DNA of 64,000 nt from Streptomyces sp. NRRL S-37 (GCF_000721605.1 NZ_JOIZ01000012.1:1-64000); one strand, 5' to 3'. Counted from the first letter of the stretch, positions 6,902 through 18,386 are shown. The notes: generated by a model not told the origin, from the sequence alone. Translations and numbers: made by a program.

Positions 6902-9184
6902 TTACTTCACCGGCTCCGGTTCCGGAGCGCTCTCGCTCTCCTCGTCGCCCGCCGGGCCGGCCGGGGTCTTGACGGACTCCAGCAGGAGCTGGGCGACGTC
7001 GACGACCTGGACGGACTCCTTGGCCTTGCCGTCGTTCTTCTTGCCGTTGACCGAGTCGGTCAGCATGACCAGGCAGAACGGGCAGGCGGTGGAGACGATG
7101 TCCGGGTTGAGGGAGAGGGCCTCGTCGACGCGCTCGTTGTTGATGCGCTTGCCGATCCGCTCCTCCATCCACATCCGGGCGCCGCCGGCGCCGCAGCAGA
7201 AGCCGCGCTCCTTGTGGCGGTGCATCTCCTCGTTGCGCAGGCCCGGGACCTTGCCGATGATCTCGCGCGGGGGCGTGTAGATCTTGTTGTGGCGGCCCAG
7301 GTAGCACGGGTCGTGGTAGGTGATGAGGCCCTCGACCGGGGTGACCGGGATCAGCTTGCCCTCGTCCACCAGGTGCTGGAGCAGCTGGGTGTGGTGGATG
7401 ACCTCGTAGTCGCCGCCGAGCTGCGGGTACTCGTTGCCGAGGGTGTTGAGGCAGTGCGGGCAGGTGGCGACGATCTTCTTCGCCGACTTGGGCTTGCGGG
7501 ACTCGTCGGTCACCTTGCCGTCGTCGTCCATCTCCTCGCCGAAGGCGGCGTTGAGGGACATGACGTTCTCCATGCCGAGCTCCTGGAACAGCGGCTCGTT
7601 GCCGAGGCGCCGTGCGGAGTCACCGGTGCACTTCTCGTCGCCGCCCATGATCGCGAACTTGACGCCCGCGATGTGGAGGAGTTCCGCGAAGGCCTTGGTG
7701 GTCTTCTTGGCGCGGTCCTCCAGGGCGCCGGCGCAGCCGACCCAGTACAGGTACTCGACCTCGGAGAGGTCCTCGATGTCCTTGCCGACGACCGGGACCT
7801 CGAAGTCGACCTCCTTGGTCCACTCCAGGCGCTGCTTCTTCGCCAGGCCCCAGGGGTTGCCCTTCTTCTCCAGGTTCTTGAGCATCGTGCCCGCCTCGGA
7901 CGGGAACGCGGACTCGATCATGACCTGGTAGCGGCGCATGTCGACGATGTGGTCGACGTGCTCGATGTCGACGGGGCACTGCTCGACGCAGGCGCCGCAG
8001 GTGGTGCAGGACCACAGGACGTCGGGGTCGATGACGCCGTTCTCCTCGGCGGTGCCGATCAGCGGGCGCTCGGCCTCCGCCAGGGCCGCCGCGGGCACGC
8101 CCGTGAGCTGCTCCTCGGACGCCTTCTCCTCGCCCTCCATGGTCTTGCCGCCGCCGGCCAGCAGGTAGGGGGCCTTGGCGTGCGCGTGGTCGCGCAGCGA
8201 CATGATCAGGAGCTTGGGGGAGAGGGGCTTGCCGGTGTTCCAGGCGGGGCACTGCGACTGGCAGCGGCCGCACTCGGTGCAGGTGGAGAAGTCCAGCAGG
8301 CCCTTCCAGGAGAACTGCTCGACCTGGGAGACGCCGAAGACGTCGTCGTCACCGGGGTCGGTGAAGTCGATCGGCTTGCCGCCGGAGGTCATCGGCTGGA
8401 GCGCGCCCAGGGCGGTCCCGCCGGTGGCCTCGCGCTTGAACCAGATGTTCGGGAAGGCGAGGAAGCGGTGCCAGGCCACACCCATGTTGGTGTTGAGCGA
8501 GACCACGATCATCCAGATGAACGAGGTCCCGATCTTGATCATGGCGACCAGGTAGACCAGGTTCTGCAGCGCGGCGACCGACAGGCCCTTGAAGGCGAGG
8601 ACCAGCGGGTACGAGGCGAAGTACGCCGCCTCGTAGTGGTCCACGTGGTGCAGCGCGCCCTCCAGGCCGCGCAGCACGTAGATGGCCAGGCCGATGGTGA
8701 GGATGACGTACTCGACGAAGTACGCCTGGCCCGCCTTGGAGCCCGCGAAGCGGGACTTGCGGCCGGGGCGGGAGGGCAGGCTCAGCAGCCGGATGACGAT
8801 GAGCACGGCGATGCCGAGCACGGTCATCACGCCGATGAACTCGATGTACAGCTCGAACGGCAGGAAGCCGCCGATGACCGGCAGCACCCAGTCGGCCTCG
8901 AAGAGCTGGCCGAACGCCTGGGCGAGGGTCGGCGGCAGGGTCAGGAAGCCGACGGCGACGAACCAGTGGGCGATGCCGACGACACCCCACCGGTTCATGC
9001 GGGTGTGGCCGAGGAACTCCCGCACCAGGGTCACACTGCGCTGGTAGGGGTTGTCGGTCCGGGCGCCGGCCGGGACCGGCTGGCCCAGTTTGAAGTACCG
9101 GACGAACTGGCCGATCGCGCGTGCGAGCAGCGCGACGCCGACCACGGTCAGGACCAGCGACACGATGATCGCGGCGAGTTGCAT
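6902..9184 (-). CDS. Membrane-bound Fe-S oxidoreductase with CCG (heterodisulfide-reductase type) domains
   Basis: The protein is about 760 residues. The N-terminal third has five or six hydrophobic helices with histidines, resembling the cytochrome-b-like NarI/HdrE module. Two [4Fe-4S] motifs follow (CTECGRCQSQCP and CTTCGACVEQCP). Two cysteine-rich CCG-type segments come next, the last with YHDPCYLGRHN and CCGAGGARMWMEE. The architecture is that of HdrD/GlcF-type reductases, with heme-binding membrane anchor, clusters and electron-accepting Cys-rich domains in one chain. Mycobacterial Rv0338c is a likely relative (from memory). The acidic tail is disordered. GAGGAG lies 5 bases before the ATG. 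The natural electron donor and acceptor cannot be read from the sequence. It is divergent from the gene at 9454. Confidence 0.85.
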   Translation of the reverse strand: MQLAAIIVSLVLTVVGVALLARAIGQFVRYFKLGQPVPAGARTDNPYQRSVTLVREFLGHTRMNRWGVVGIAHWFVAVGFLTLPPTLAQAFGQLFEADWVLPVIGGFLPFELYIEFIGVMTVLGIAVLIVIRLLSLPSRPGRKSRFAGSKAGQAYFVEYVILTIGLAIYVLRGLEGALHHVDHYEAAYFASYPLVLAFKGLSVAALQNLVYLVAMIKIGTSFIWMIVVSLNTNMGVAWHRFLAFPNIWFKREATGGTALGALQPMTSGGKPIDFTDPGDDDVFGVSQVEQFSWKGLLDFSTCTECGRCQSQCPAWNTGKPLSPKLLIMSLRDHAHAKAPYLLAGGGKTMEGEEKASEEQLTGVPAAALAEAERPLIGTAEENGVIDPDVLWSCTTCGACVEQCPVDIEHVDHIVDMRRYQVMIESAFPSEAGTMLKNLEKKGNPWGLAKKQRLEWTKEVDFEVPVVGKDIEDLSEVEYLYWVGCAGALEDRAKKTTKAFAELLHIAGVKFAIMGGDEKCTGDSARRLGNEPLFQELGMENVMSLNAAFGEEMDDDGKVTDESRKPKSAKKIVATCPHCLNTLGNEYPQLGGDYEVIHHTQLLQHLVDEGKLIPVTPVEGLITYHDPCYLGRHNKIYTPPREIIGKVPGLRNEEMHRHKERGFCCGAGGARMWMEERIGKRINNERVDEALSLNPDIVSTACPFCLVMLTDSVNGKKNDGKAKESVQVVDVAQLLLESVKTPAGPAGDEESESAPEPEPVK

Positions 9185-9441
9185 GGGGGCTCCTCGGGCC
9201 TGCGAGGGGTTTCGGGGAGGGAATTTCCGGGCTTCGCGGGGGCTCCATGACGGCTTCCCCGAGATTACTAAGCGGTAACTTATGCAGTCCGTTCGAGATT
9301 ACCCCCATCTCCGGTCGCACTGTAGCCGGGCGCGGGGTGATCTGAATCGCTCAGGGTCGCCTGTGGCGGCATCTCCAGGGCCTCTCGGATGGCGTCCGGG
9401 ATCCGATCGTGTTATTCACGCTAAATCGGTCCATACGCCCC

Positions 9442-9447
9442 TAACTT
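9442..9447 (+). promoter_or_regulatory. -10 box of a leaderless gene (TAACTT)
   Basis: TAACTT occupies -12 to -7 relative to the GTG at 9454, and no Shine-Dalgarno exists, so transcription probably starts at the start codon. The 9185-9453 divergent interval also contains CGAGATTAC twice (9260-9268 and 9294-9302), possibly a regulator site. Confidence 0.55.
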
Positions 9448-9453
9448 ATATCC

Positions 9454-10491
9454 GTGCTCTACGGGATCGCCGCCGCCGCCACCTCCCTGCTGCTCTCCGC
9501 CCTCCTCGCGGAACTGCTGCGGGTCCCCGCCCTGCGCCTGGGAATCGTGGACCGCAGACGCCGTCTGGCGCTGCCGCTGTCCGGGGGAACGGCCGTCGTG
9601 CTCGCGACCGTGCTGGTGGCGGGGCTCGGCGACCGGGCGGGGTACGCCCCGCTCGGCACCGGGATCGGGCGGCTGCTGGCCGCCGGGGCCTGGATCGGCG
9701 TCCTCGGGCTGGCCGCCGACGTGTGGCGGCTGCGGTGGTGGGTCCCGCTCGCCGGTACGGCCGTGTCGGCGGCGCTCGTCGTGCCGTACGCGGAGACCGG
9801 GGTGGTGCGGGGGGTGCTCGCCGTGGGGTGGGTCGTGGCGGTCACCGCCGCGTTCCGGGGGCTCGACCACGCCGACGGGCTGGCCGGCACCGTGGGGGCG
9901 GTGACCGCGTTCGGGGTGGCGGCCTGCGCGGCGGCCGAGCTGATGGACGGGATCGCGGTCCTGCTGGGCGTGCTGGCCGCCGCGCTCGCCGGGTTCCTGC
10001 TGCACAACTGGCATCCCGCGCGGGCCGGCCTCGGGGCCGGCGGCTCACTGTTCACGGGGTTCGTGGTGGCCTCGGCGGCGGTGTTCGTACGGGCCGGGCA
10101 GGGAATCGGGACCGGCGCCGGGGTGTTGTTCGCCCTGACGGCCGTGGCGTGCGCCGACGCCCTCCTGGTGGTCCTCGCGCGGCGGCTGTCCCGGTGGCCG
10201 CTGACCCGCGGCCGGCCGGACCACCTCGGGCACCGGCTGCGGCGGCTCGGACTCGCGCCCCGCGCGGTGACCGTCCTGCTCGGCACGGGCGCGCTGGGCG
10301 GGGTGCTGGTGGGGGTGGGCGTGCACACCGGACGGCTGTCCGGGGGCGCGGTGGTGTGGGTGGCGGCGGTCGCCGCGGTGGTTGTCCTCGCGCTCGTGCG
10401 TCTTCCCGTCACCCCTGTTTTCCGCCCCCGTCAACGCTCTACCGAGGTATCACCGCAGGTCAGCGAGCAGTTGCGCGTAAGGAACGGATAA
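9454..10491 (+). CDS. MraY/WecA-like (GT4 family) membrane protein with degenerate active site
   Basis: The protein is about 345 residues with roughly ten membrane helices. It resembles the polyprenyl-phosphate hexose-1-phosphate transferases. The segment RGLDHADGLAG matches the usual N-x-x-DGLDGLA motif and NWHPARAGLGAGGS matches NxxPAxxFMGDxGS. However, the second motif has lost its acidic residue (GAGGS in place of GDxGS), and the first lacks one of the paired acidic residues. Activity is therefore doubtful, although the fold is clear. The GTG start fits the leaderless -10 box. It sits alone between the Fe-S oxidoreductase and dnaK. Confidence 0.7.
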   Translation: MLYGIAAAATSLLLSALLAELLRVPALRLGIVDRRRRLALPLSGGTAVVLATVLVAGLGDRAGYAPLGTGIGRLLAAGAWIGVLGLAADVWRLRWWVPLAGTAVSAALVVPYAETGVVRGVLAVGWVVAVTAAFRGLDHADGLAGTVGAVTAFGVAACAAAELMDGIAVLLGVLAAALAGFLLHNWHPARAGLGAGGSLFTGFVVASAAVFVRAGQGIGTGAGVLFALTAVACADALLVVLARRLSRWPLTRGRPDHLGHRLRRLGLAPRAVTVLLGTGALGGVLVGVGVHTGRLSGGAVVWVAAVAAVVVLALVRLPVTPVFRPRQRSTEVSPQVSEQLRVRNG

Positions 10492-13097
<2,606 letters not shown>

Positions 13098-13133
13098 CGC
13101 GATAGCTGACGCAGGGAAGGAGGGACGTCGGGG

Positions 13134-14312
13134 ATGAGCACCAAGGACTTCATCGAGAAGGACTACTACAAGGTCCTCGGCGTCCCCAAGGACGCCACCG
13201 AGGCCGAGATCAAGAAGGCGTACCGGAAGCTCGCCCGCGAGTTCCACCCGGACGCCAACAAGGGCAACGCCAAGGCGGAGGAGCGGTTCAAGGAGATCTC
13301 CGAGGCGAACGACGTCCTCGGCGACCCCAAGAAGCGCAAGGAGTACGACGAGGCGCGCGCGCTCTTCGGCAGCGGAGGCTTCCGCCCGGGGCCGGGCGCG
13401 GGCGGCGGCTCCTTCAACTTCGACCTGGGTGACCTCTTCGGGGGTCAGGCCGGCGGCCAGCAGGCGGGCGGCTTCGGCGGCGGCCTCGGTGACGTCTTCG
13501 GGGGCCTGTTCAACCGCGGCGGCGCGGGCGCGGGTACGCGCACCCAGCCGCGGCGCGGCCAGGACATCGAGTCCGAGGTGACGCTCAGCTTCACCGAGGC
13601 GATCGAGGGCGCGACCGTCCCGCTGCGGATGTCGTCGCAGGCGCCCTGCAAGGCCTGTTCGGGCACCGGCGACAAGAACGGCACACCGCGCGTGTGCCCG
13701 ACCTGCGTCGGCACCGGCCAGGTGGCGCGGGGCTCCGGCGGCGGTTTCTCGCTCACCGACCCGTGCCCCGACTGCAAGGGCCGCGGCCTGATCGCGGAGG
13801 AGCCCTGCGAGATCTGCAAGGGCAGCGGCCGGGCCAAGTCCTCGCGGACCATGCAGGTGCGCATCCCCGCGGGCGTCAGCGACGGCCAGCGGATCCGGCT
13901 GCGCGGCAAGGGCGCCCCGGGCGAGCGCGGCGGCCCCGCCGGCGATCTGTACGTCGTCGTGCACGTCGGCGCGCACCCGGTGTTCGGCCGCAAGGGCGAC
14001 AACCTCACCGTCACGGTCCCGGTGACGTATCCCGAGGCCGCCCTCGGGGGCGAGGTCCGGGTCCCGACGCTGGGCGGTCCGCCGGTCACGCTGAAGCTGC
14101 CGCCGGGCACGCCCAACGGGCGCACCATGCGGGCGCGGGGCAAGGGCGCGGTCCGCAAGGACGGCACCCGCGGCGATCTGCTGGTCACCGTGGAGGTGAG
14201 TGTTCCCAAGGACGTGTCGGGGAAGGCTCGTGACGCACTGGAGGCGTATCGCGAGGCGACCGCGGACGACGATCCGCGGGCGGAGCTGTTCCAGGCCGCG
14301 AAGGGAGCTTGA
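13134..14312 (+). CDS. dnaJ: Co-chaperone DnaJ (type I, Hsp40)
   Basis: The protein has 392 residues. The J-domain at the N-terminus contains the HPD motif (REFHPDANKGN). A Gly/Phe-rich linker follows. The zinc domain has four CxxCxGxG repeats (CKACSGTG, CPTCVGTG, CPDCKGRG, CEICKGSG), and two C-terminal peptide-binding domains complete the chain. It stimulates DnaK ATPase and delivers clients. GGAGG precedes the ATG. It is the third gene of the operon, and hspR follows after 6 bases. Confidence 0.97.
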   Translation: MSTKDFIEKDYYKVLGVPKDATEAEIKKAYRKLAREFHPDANKGNAKAEERFKEISEANDVLGDPKKRKEYDEARALFGSGGFRPGPGAGGGSFNFDLGDLFGGQAGGQQAGGFGGGLGDVFGGLFNRGGAGAGTRTQPRRGQDIESEVTLSFTEAIEGATVPLRMSSQAPCKACSGTGDKNGTPRVCPTCVGTGQVARGSGGGFSLTDPCPDCKGRGLIAEEPCEICKGSGRAKSSRTMQVRIPAGVSDGQRIRLRGKGAPGERGGPAGDLYVVVHVGAHPVFGRKGDNLTVTVPVTYPEAALGGEVRVPTLGGPPVTLKLPPGTPNGRTMRARGKGAVRKDGTRGDLLVTVEVSVPKDVSGKARDALEAYREATADDDPRAELFQAAKGA

Positions 14313-14318
14313 TTTCAG

Positions 14319-14768
14319 ATGGACGGCCGTCGACGCAATCCGTATGAACTGACCCAGGACACCCCGGTCTACGTCATTTCGGTGGCGGCCCAGCTTTCCG
14401 GCCTGCACCCGCAGACACTGCGGCAGTACGACCGGCTGGGCCTCGTGTCGCCGGACCGCACGGCCGGCCGGGGCCGCCGTTACTCGGCCCGTGACATCGA
14501 ACTGCTCCGTCAGGTGCAGCAGCTGTCGCAGGACGAGGGCATCAACCTGGCCGGAATCAAGCGCATCATCGAACTGGAGAACCAGGTCGCCGCCCTCCAG
14601 GCCCGCGCGGCCGAACTGGAGAACGCCCTGGACGGGGCGGCCGCGGCGATGCGTCAGCGCGAGGCCGCGGTACACGCCTCGTACCGCCGTGACCTGGTGC
14701 CCTACCAGGAGGTGCAGCAGACCAGCGCGCTGGTGGTGTGGCGGCCCAAGCGGCAGCAGCAGGACTGA
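14319..14768 (+). CDS. hspR: Heat-shock repressor HspR (MerR family)
   Basis: The protein has 149 residues. The MerR-type winged HTH runs from about residue 14 to 80 (YVISVAAQLSGLHPQTLRQYDRLGLVSP, R-x-YSARDIELL). A coiled-coil dimerisation helix follows, with a basic tail. It binds HAIR palindromes, and perfect copies lie before dnaK (10546) and clpB (19579) in this window, so it autoregulates its own operon and controls clpB. It is the last gene of the operon, closed by a strong terminator. Confidence 0.97.
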   Translation: MDGRRRNPYELTQDTPVYVISVAAQLSGLHPQTLRQYDRLGLVSPDRTAGRGRRYSARDIELLRQVQQLSQDEGINLAGIKRIIELENQVAALQARAAELENALDGAAAAMRQREAAVHASYRRDLVPYQEVQQTSALVVWRPKRQQQD

Positions 14769-14788
14769 GGCGCCGGCCCGGAGTGCCG

Positions 14789-14827
14789 CGGGAGGCCCGG
14801 AGGTTCACCGAACCTCCGGGCCTCCCG
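14789..14827 (+). terminator. dnaK operon terminator
   Basis: An 18-bp uninterrupted stem (arms 14789-14806 and 14810-14827) with a 3-base ACC loop lies 21 bases after the hspR stop codon. Confidence 0.9.
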
Positions 14828-15045
14828 GCTGATGCACAGATGCGTGTGTGACTATCGTATGGCTGCGTGTCCAGATGATGCTCGCCGGACGTCCGCAGGT
14901 CTCTCACGAGTTCGGCACACCGTGCCGTGTTTATTTCGTTAAGTGACCGACCTTGACTCCGGTGGGGGCTGAAGCGTTGGCTTTTCAGTCACATGGGCCG
15001 CAAAGCTGAGCCCACGTCCGAAACGCACATGAAGTGAGCCCTCGC

Positions 15046-16152
15046 ATGCGTCGTATCGCCATATCCGTGGCCGCCACCGCCATGTCCGTCACGCTCGTCG
15101 GATGCGGCGTGCTCAACGCGACGGGGAGCAGCGACGACGCGAGCCCGGCCAAGAGCGACGACATCACCGTCGGGCTGCTGCTCCCGGAGAAGGCCAACAC
15201 CCGGTACGAGCAGTTCGACTACCCCATCTTCAAGACGAAGGTGGAGTCGCTCACCAACAAGAAGGGCAAGGTCGAGTACGCCAACGCCGAGGCGGACGCC
15301 GGCAAGCAGGCCGACCAGATGCAGCAGATGATCGACGACAAGGTCGACGCCATCGTGCTGGACGCGGTCGACTCGCACGGCATCGCGGACAGCGTGCAGA
15401 AGGCCAAGGACGCGGGCATCCCCGTCATCGCCTACGACCGGCTCGCCGAGGGCCCGATCGACGCGTACATCTCCTTCGACAACGAGCTGGTCGGCGAGGT
15501 GCAGGGCCGTTCCCTGCTGGAGGCGCTCGGCGGCGACGCGAGCATCACCGACAAGATCGTGATGATGAACGGCTCGTCGACCGACCCCAACGCCAAGCAG
15601 TTCAAGGCGGGCGCGCTCTCCGAGCTCAAGGGCAAGGTGACGATCGCCAAGTCCTACGACACCAAGGACTGGAAGCCGGAGAACGCCCAGGCCAACATGG
15701 CCGAGGCGATCGAGGCGATCGGCGCGGGCGACATCGAGGCGGTCTACTCCGCCAACGACGGCATGGCGGGCGGCATCGTCAAGGCGCTCAAGGCCGCCGG
15801 CGTGACCGAGCTGCCCCCGATCACCGGCCAGGACGCCGAACTCGCGGCGGTGCAGCGCATCCTCGCCGGCGAGCAGTACATGAGCGTGTACAAGTCCTAC
15901 CCGGACGAGGCCGAGAACGCCGCCGAGATCGCCGTGGCCAAGGTCCAGGGCAAGAACATCCAGTTCGACGCGCTCACCCGCGAGCGGGTGGACAGCCCCA
16001 CCGTCAAGGACATCCCGGCGCAGCTCGTGCCCGTGGTCGCGCTGACCAAGGACAACATCGAGGACACCGTGGTCGCCGACGGGATCTATGACATCTCGGA
16101 CATCTGCACCGCGGAGTTCGCGGCGGCCTGCGAGGCGGTCAAGCTGAAGTAG
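15046..16152 (+). CDS. Sugar ABC transporter substrate-binding lipoprotein (xylose-type), orphan
   Basis: The protein is about 368 residues. ATG at 15046 was preferred because AAGTGAG lies about 7 bases upstream, whereas the GTG at 15034 has no site. A type II signal peptide ends in the lipobox LVGC, so the mature protein is anchored at the outer membrane face. The remainder is a two-lobed type 1 periplasmic-binding fold with D-xylose/ribose features (AIVLDAVDSHGIADSVQKAKDAGIPVIAYDR, here residues about 100-130, and YSANDGMAGGIV). No ATPase or permease gene is near, so it must share a transporter encoded elsewhere or act as a sensor. The ligand is inferred from family resemblance only. Confidence 0.85.
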   Translation: MRRIAISVAATAMSVTLVGCGVLNATGSSDDASPAKSDDITVGLLLPEKANTRYEQFDYPIFKTKVESLTNKKGKVEYANAEADAGKQADQMQQMIDDKVDAIVLDAVDSHGIADSVQKAKDAGIPVIAYDRLAEGPIDAYISFDNELVGEVQGRSLLEALGGDASITDKIVMMNGSSTDPNAKQFKAGALSELKGKVTIAKSYDTKDWKPENAQANMAEAIEAIGAGDIEAVYSANDGMAGGIVKALKAAGVTELPPITGQDAELAAVQRILAGEQYMSVYKSYPDEAENAAEIAVAKVQGKNIQFDALTRERVDSPTVKDIPAQLVPVVALTKDNIEDTVVADGIYDISDICTAEFAAACEAVKLK

Positions 16153-16180
16153 CCGCCCCTCCCGTCGATATCCGGCCACC

Positions 16181-16200
16181 CACCGGCCCTCCGGCCGGTG
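16181..16200 (+). terminator. Short hairpin after the binding-protein gene
   Basis: CACCGGCC-CTCC-GGCCGGTG forms a perfect 8-bp stem 29 bases past the stop codon. Confidence 0.6.
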
Positions 16201-16285
16201 CCGGACCCTGCCCGTGTTGCACAGCCGGTTCCGGCCGCGCATAGTTGCGCTGCGGAAAGTGGCGGAACCGGGGGTGGGATGGGCG

Positions 16286-17305
16286 ATGGCCGGGCACGGG
16301 ACGGACGGGCATCCACACGGTGCTGACCGACTGTGCGAGGCCGGGGATCGCGTGTATTCCCGGGCCGTACGGCGCGGACGGCTGCCGCGCCGGGACGCGG
16401 AGCCGGTGCCCTGCCTGCTGGAACTGGCCCTGCTGCACCCCGACCCCGACGACATGGACTGGCTCGTCCCCACCCCTCCGCAGGAGGTCATGGCCCGGCT
16501 GCTGCGCGGGATGTACGACGAGGTGAACGCGAGCCGGCGCCGGGTCGGCTCGGCCGTCGAGGCCTTCGAGCGGTACGCCGGTCTGGGCCACCGGACGCCC
16601 GCCTCACCGACGGCGGCGGAGGGCCCGGCGATCCGGGTGCTGGACGGGCTCGCCCGCATCCAGGCGGCGATGGACGAGGCGACACAGGCGTGCACCACCG
16701 AGGTGCTCACCGTCCAGCCGGGCGGCATCCGGCGCGAGGCGGAGCTGTCCGAGGGCCTGCACCGGGCGACGGCCCTGCGCGGCCGGGGCGTGCGCATGCG
16801 GGACCTGTACACGCATGTCGCCCGGCACGGGCACGGACTGCTGCGCTACCTGGAGCTGATGGGCGACGCGGTGGAGGCGCGCACCCTGGACGAGGTGATC
16901 GAGCGGCTGATCCTCTTCGACCGCACGGTCGCCTTCATCCCCGCCAACGCCGAGCGCACCATGGCGCTGGAGCTGCGCCACCCGGCGCTGGTGGAGTACC
17001 TGGGCACGGTCTTCGACCGGCTGTGGCGGCTCGCCATCCCGCTGACCGCGCCGCTGCCCGACACCGGCATCGAGGGCATCTCGCACCGGGAGCAGTCCAT
17101 CGCGGCCCTGCTCGCGGAGGGCCACCAGGACGCGGTGATCGCGGAACGCCTCGGCATCAGCGTGCGGACCTGCCGGGCGCACATCGCCCGCCTGTCGGAG
17201 ACGCTGGGCGCGGCCAGCCGTACGCAGCTCGGCGTCCGCATCGCCCAGGCCGGCCTGGACGGCTTCCGGCGCCCCGCCGTCACCGCGCTGCGCCCTCCTG
17301 GTTGA
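16286..17305 (+). CDS. HTH regulator with TrmB/PLD-like sensor domain (paralogue A)
   Basis: The protein is about 339 residues. It has an N-terminal domain (LCEAGDRVYSRAVRRGRL..., ELALLHPDPDD). A central domain resembles the phospholipase-D-like effector domain of TrmB-type regulators (TEVLTVQPGG, then RGVRMRDLYTH, ERLILFDRTVAFIP and LELRHPALVEYLGTVFDRLW). The C-terminal LuxR-like HTH is ALLAEGHQDAVIAERLGISVRTCRAHIARL. It is collinear with the minus-strand neighbour throughout. ATG 16286 aligns the two N-termini, and GTG 16259 is an alternative. Its 3' end overlaps that of the neighbour by 26 bases. Such regulators often control peptide or natural-product loci. The target here is inferred to be the DSVW peptide operon. 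Confidence 0.8.
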   Translation: MAGHGTDGHPHGADRLCEAGDRVYSRAVRRGRLPRRDAEPVPCLLELALLHPDPDDMDWLVPTPPQEVMARLLRGMYDEVNASRRRVGSAVEAFERYAGLGHRTPASPTAAEGPAIRVLDGLARIQAAMDEATQACTTEVLTVQPGGIRREAELSEGLHRATALRGRGVRMRDLYTHVARHGHGLLRYLELMGDAVEARTLDEVIERLILFDRTVAFIPANAERTMALELRHPALVEYLGTVFDRLWRLAIPLTAPLPDTGIEGISHREQSIAALLAEGHQDAVIAERLGISVRTCRAHIARLSETLGAASRTQLGVRIAQAGLDGFRRPAVTALRPPG

Positions 17306-18272
17306 GGATCCCGGACTCCGCGATGAGGTAGCCGAGCTGGGCCCGGCTGCCGCTGCCGAGGGTGGCGGCGAGTTTGGCGATGTGGGCGCGGCACGTCCGT
17401 ACGTTCATGCCGAGGCGGCGGGCGATGGCCTCGTCCACATGGCCCTCCACCAGGAGCTTGGCGATGGAGTGCTGGATCTCCGGTATGCCGTCGGGCGCGG
17501 TCTCGTAGGGGGTGCCGGCGGTCAGCGGGACCGCGCGGTTCCACATGAACTCGAAGACCTTGCTCAGATAGCGGACGAGGCCGGTGTGCCGCAGCTCCAG
17601 GGCGACCTGGCGGTCCTCGCGCACGGGGATGAAGGCGACCGTCTCGTCGCAGATGATGAGGCGCTCCATCAGCTCGTCGATGGTGCGGTACTCCGCCCTG
17701 CCGTTGGCGAACTGCTCGACGTAGGAGAGGCGCTCGGGGTTGAACCGGGCGGTGTGCTGGTAGAGGGTGCGTATGCGCACACCGCGCTCGACGAGCAGCC
17801 GGTCGCGCTCGAACCCCTGCAGCAGGCTGCGTTCGGGCCGGTGTCCGCTCGGCTGGACGGTGAGCATCTCCGTCCGGCACTGGGAGGTGGCCAGGTCCAG
17901 CGCGCTGTTGATGCGGTCGTTGCCCTCGAGCACGGTGATCGAGTGGGTGGGCGCGATCTCCTGGGCGCTCAGGGACATGAACGGCTCGAAAGTGTCGGCG
18001 AGTTCTATCGACAGGCGCCGGCGTTCGGTGATCTCGCGTTCCAGAGGGCTCAGCCGCTGGGAGAGCGCGACGGAGGGAAGCACCGGACGCAGCCACTGGG
18101 CGTCGTCGGGATCGGGATGAAGGAGGGCGAAGTCCATCAAGCAGGGCGCCGGTTCCACGTCGGCGCGGGCGATACGTCCCGCGCGGAGGGCATTCGCGTA
18201 CAGTCGCACCCCCTCCTCGCACAGCTCGGTCACCGTGTGAGGATGTACCGCCTTGGTCTGTTTCGTTCCCAA
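17280..18272 (-). CDS. HTH regulator with TrmB/PLD-like sensor domain (paralogue B)
   Basis: The protein is about 330 residues with the same three-part layout as paralogue A: an N-terminal ELCEEGVRLYANALRAGRI region, a central sensor (TEMLTVQPSG, RGVRIRTLYQHTARF, ERLIICDETVAFIPV, LELRHTGLVRYLSKVFEFMW) and the HTH LLVEGHVDEAIARRLGMNVRTCRAHIAKL. TTG at 18272 was chosen because it gives an N-terminus (MGTKQTKAVHPH) that aligns with paralogue A and follows GGTGGAG. The ATG at 18299 would add nine residues without a ribosome site. It is transcribed away from the small peptide gene across a 114-bp shared control region, which makes it the probable regulator of that operon. Confidence 0.8.
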   Translation of the reverse strand: MGTKQTKAVHPHTVTELCEEGVRLYANALRAGRIARADVEPAPCLMDFALLHPDPDDAQWLRPVLPSVALSQRLSPLEREITERRRLSIELADTFEPFMSLSAQEIAPTHSITVLEGNDRINSALDLATSQCRTEMLTVQPSGHRPERSLLQGFERDRLLVERGVRIRTLYQHTARFNPERLSYVEQFANGRAEYRTIDELMERLIICDETVAFIPVREDRQVALELRHTGLVRYLSKVFEFMWNRAVPLTAGTPYETAPDGIPEIQHSIAKLLVEGHVDEAIARRLGMNVRTCRAHIAKLAATLGSGSRAQLGYLIAESGILNQEGAAR

Positions 18273-18293
18273 ATCTCCACCCCACAGGGTCCT

Positions 18294-18335
18294 GAACATG
18301 CAGGAACATGATGCACCGATCGTGTGGCCATGATG
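18294..18335. promoter_or_regulatory. Phased direct repeats in the regulator B / peptide divergent region
   Basis: GAACATG occurs at 18294-18300 and 18304-18310, exactly 10 bp apart. CATGATG occurs at 18307-18313 and 18329-18335, 22 bp apart. A small inverted repeat TCCTG-N6-CAGGA (18290-18305) overlaps the first pair. Spacing by whole helical turns suggests a regulator bound on one face of the DNA. No consensus -10/-35 pair precedes the peptide gene (best TACTGG at 18357-18362), which would fit activator dependence. Confidence 0.5.
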
Positions 18336-18386
18336 TGCCCGAATGAGCCATCGTCGTACTGGACGGGGGACAGAGGGGACCTTCAA

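Noticed and set aside
6527..9250. Long plus-strand frame opposite the Fe-S oxidoreductase
   Set aside because: Composition (Gly/Val/Asp/Arg without hydrophobic pattern) is typical of antisense frames in GC-rich coding DNA, and the opposite strand has clear cluster motifs.
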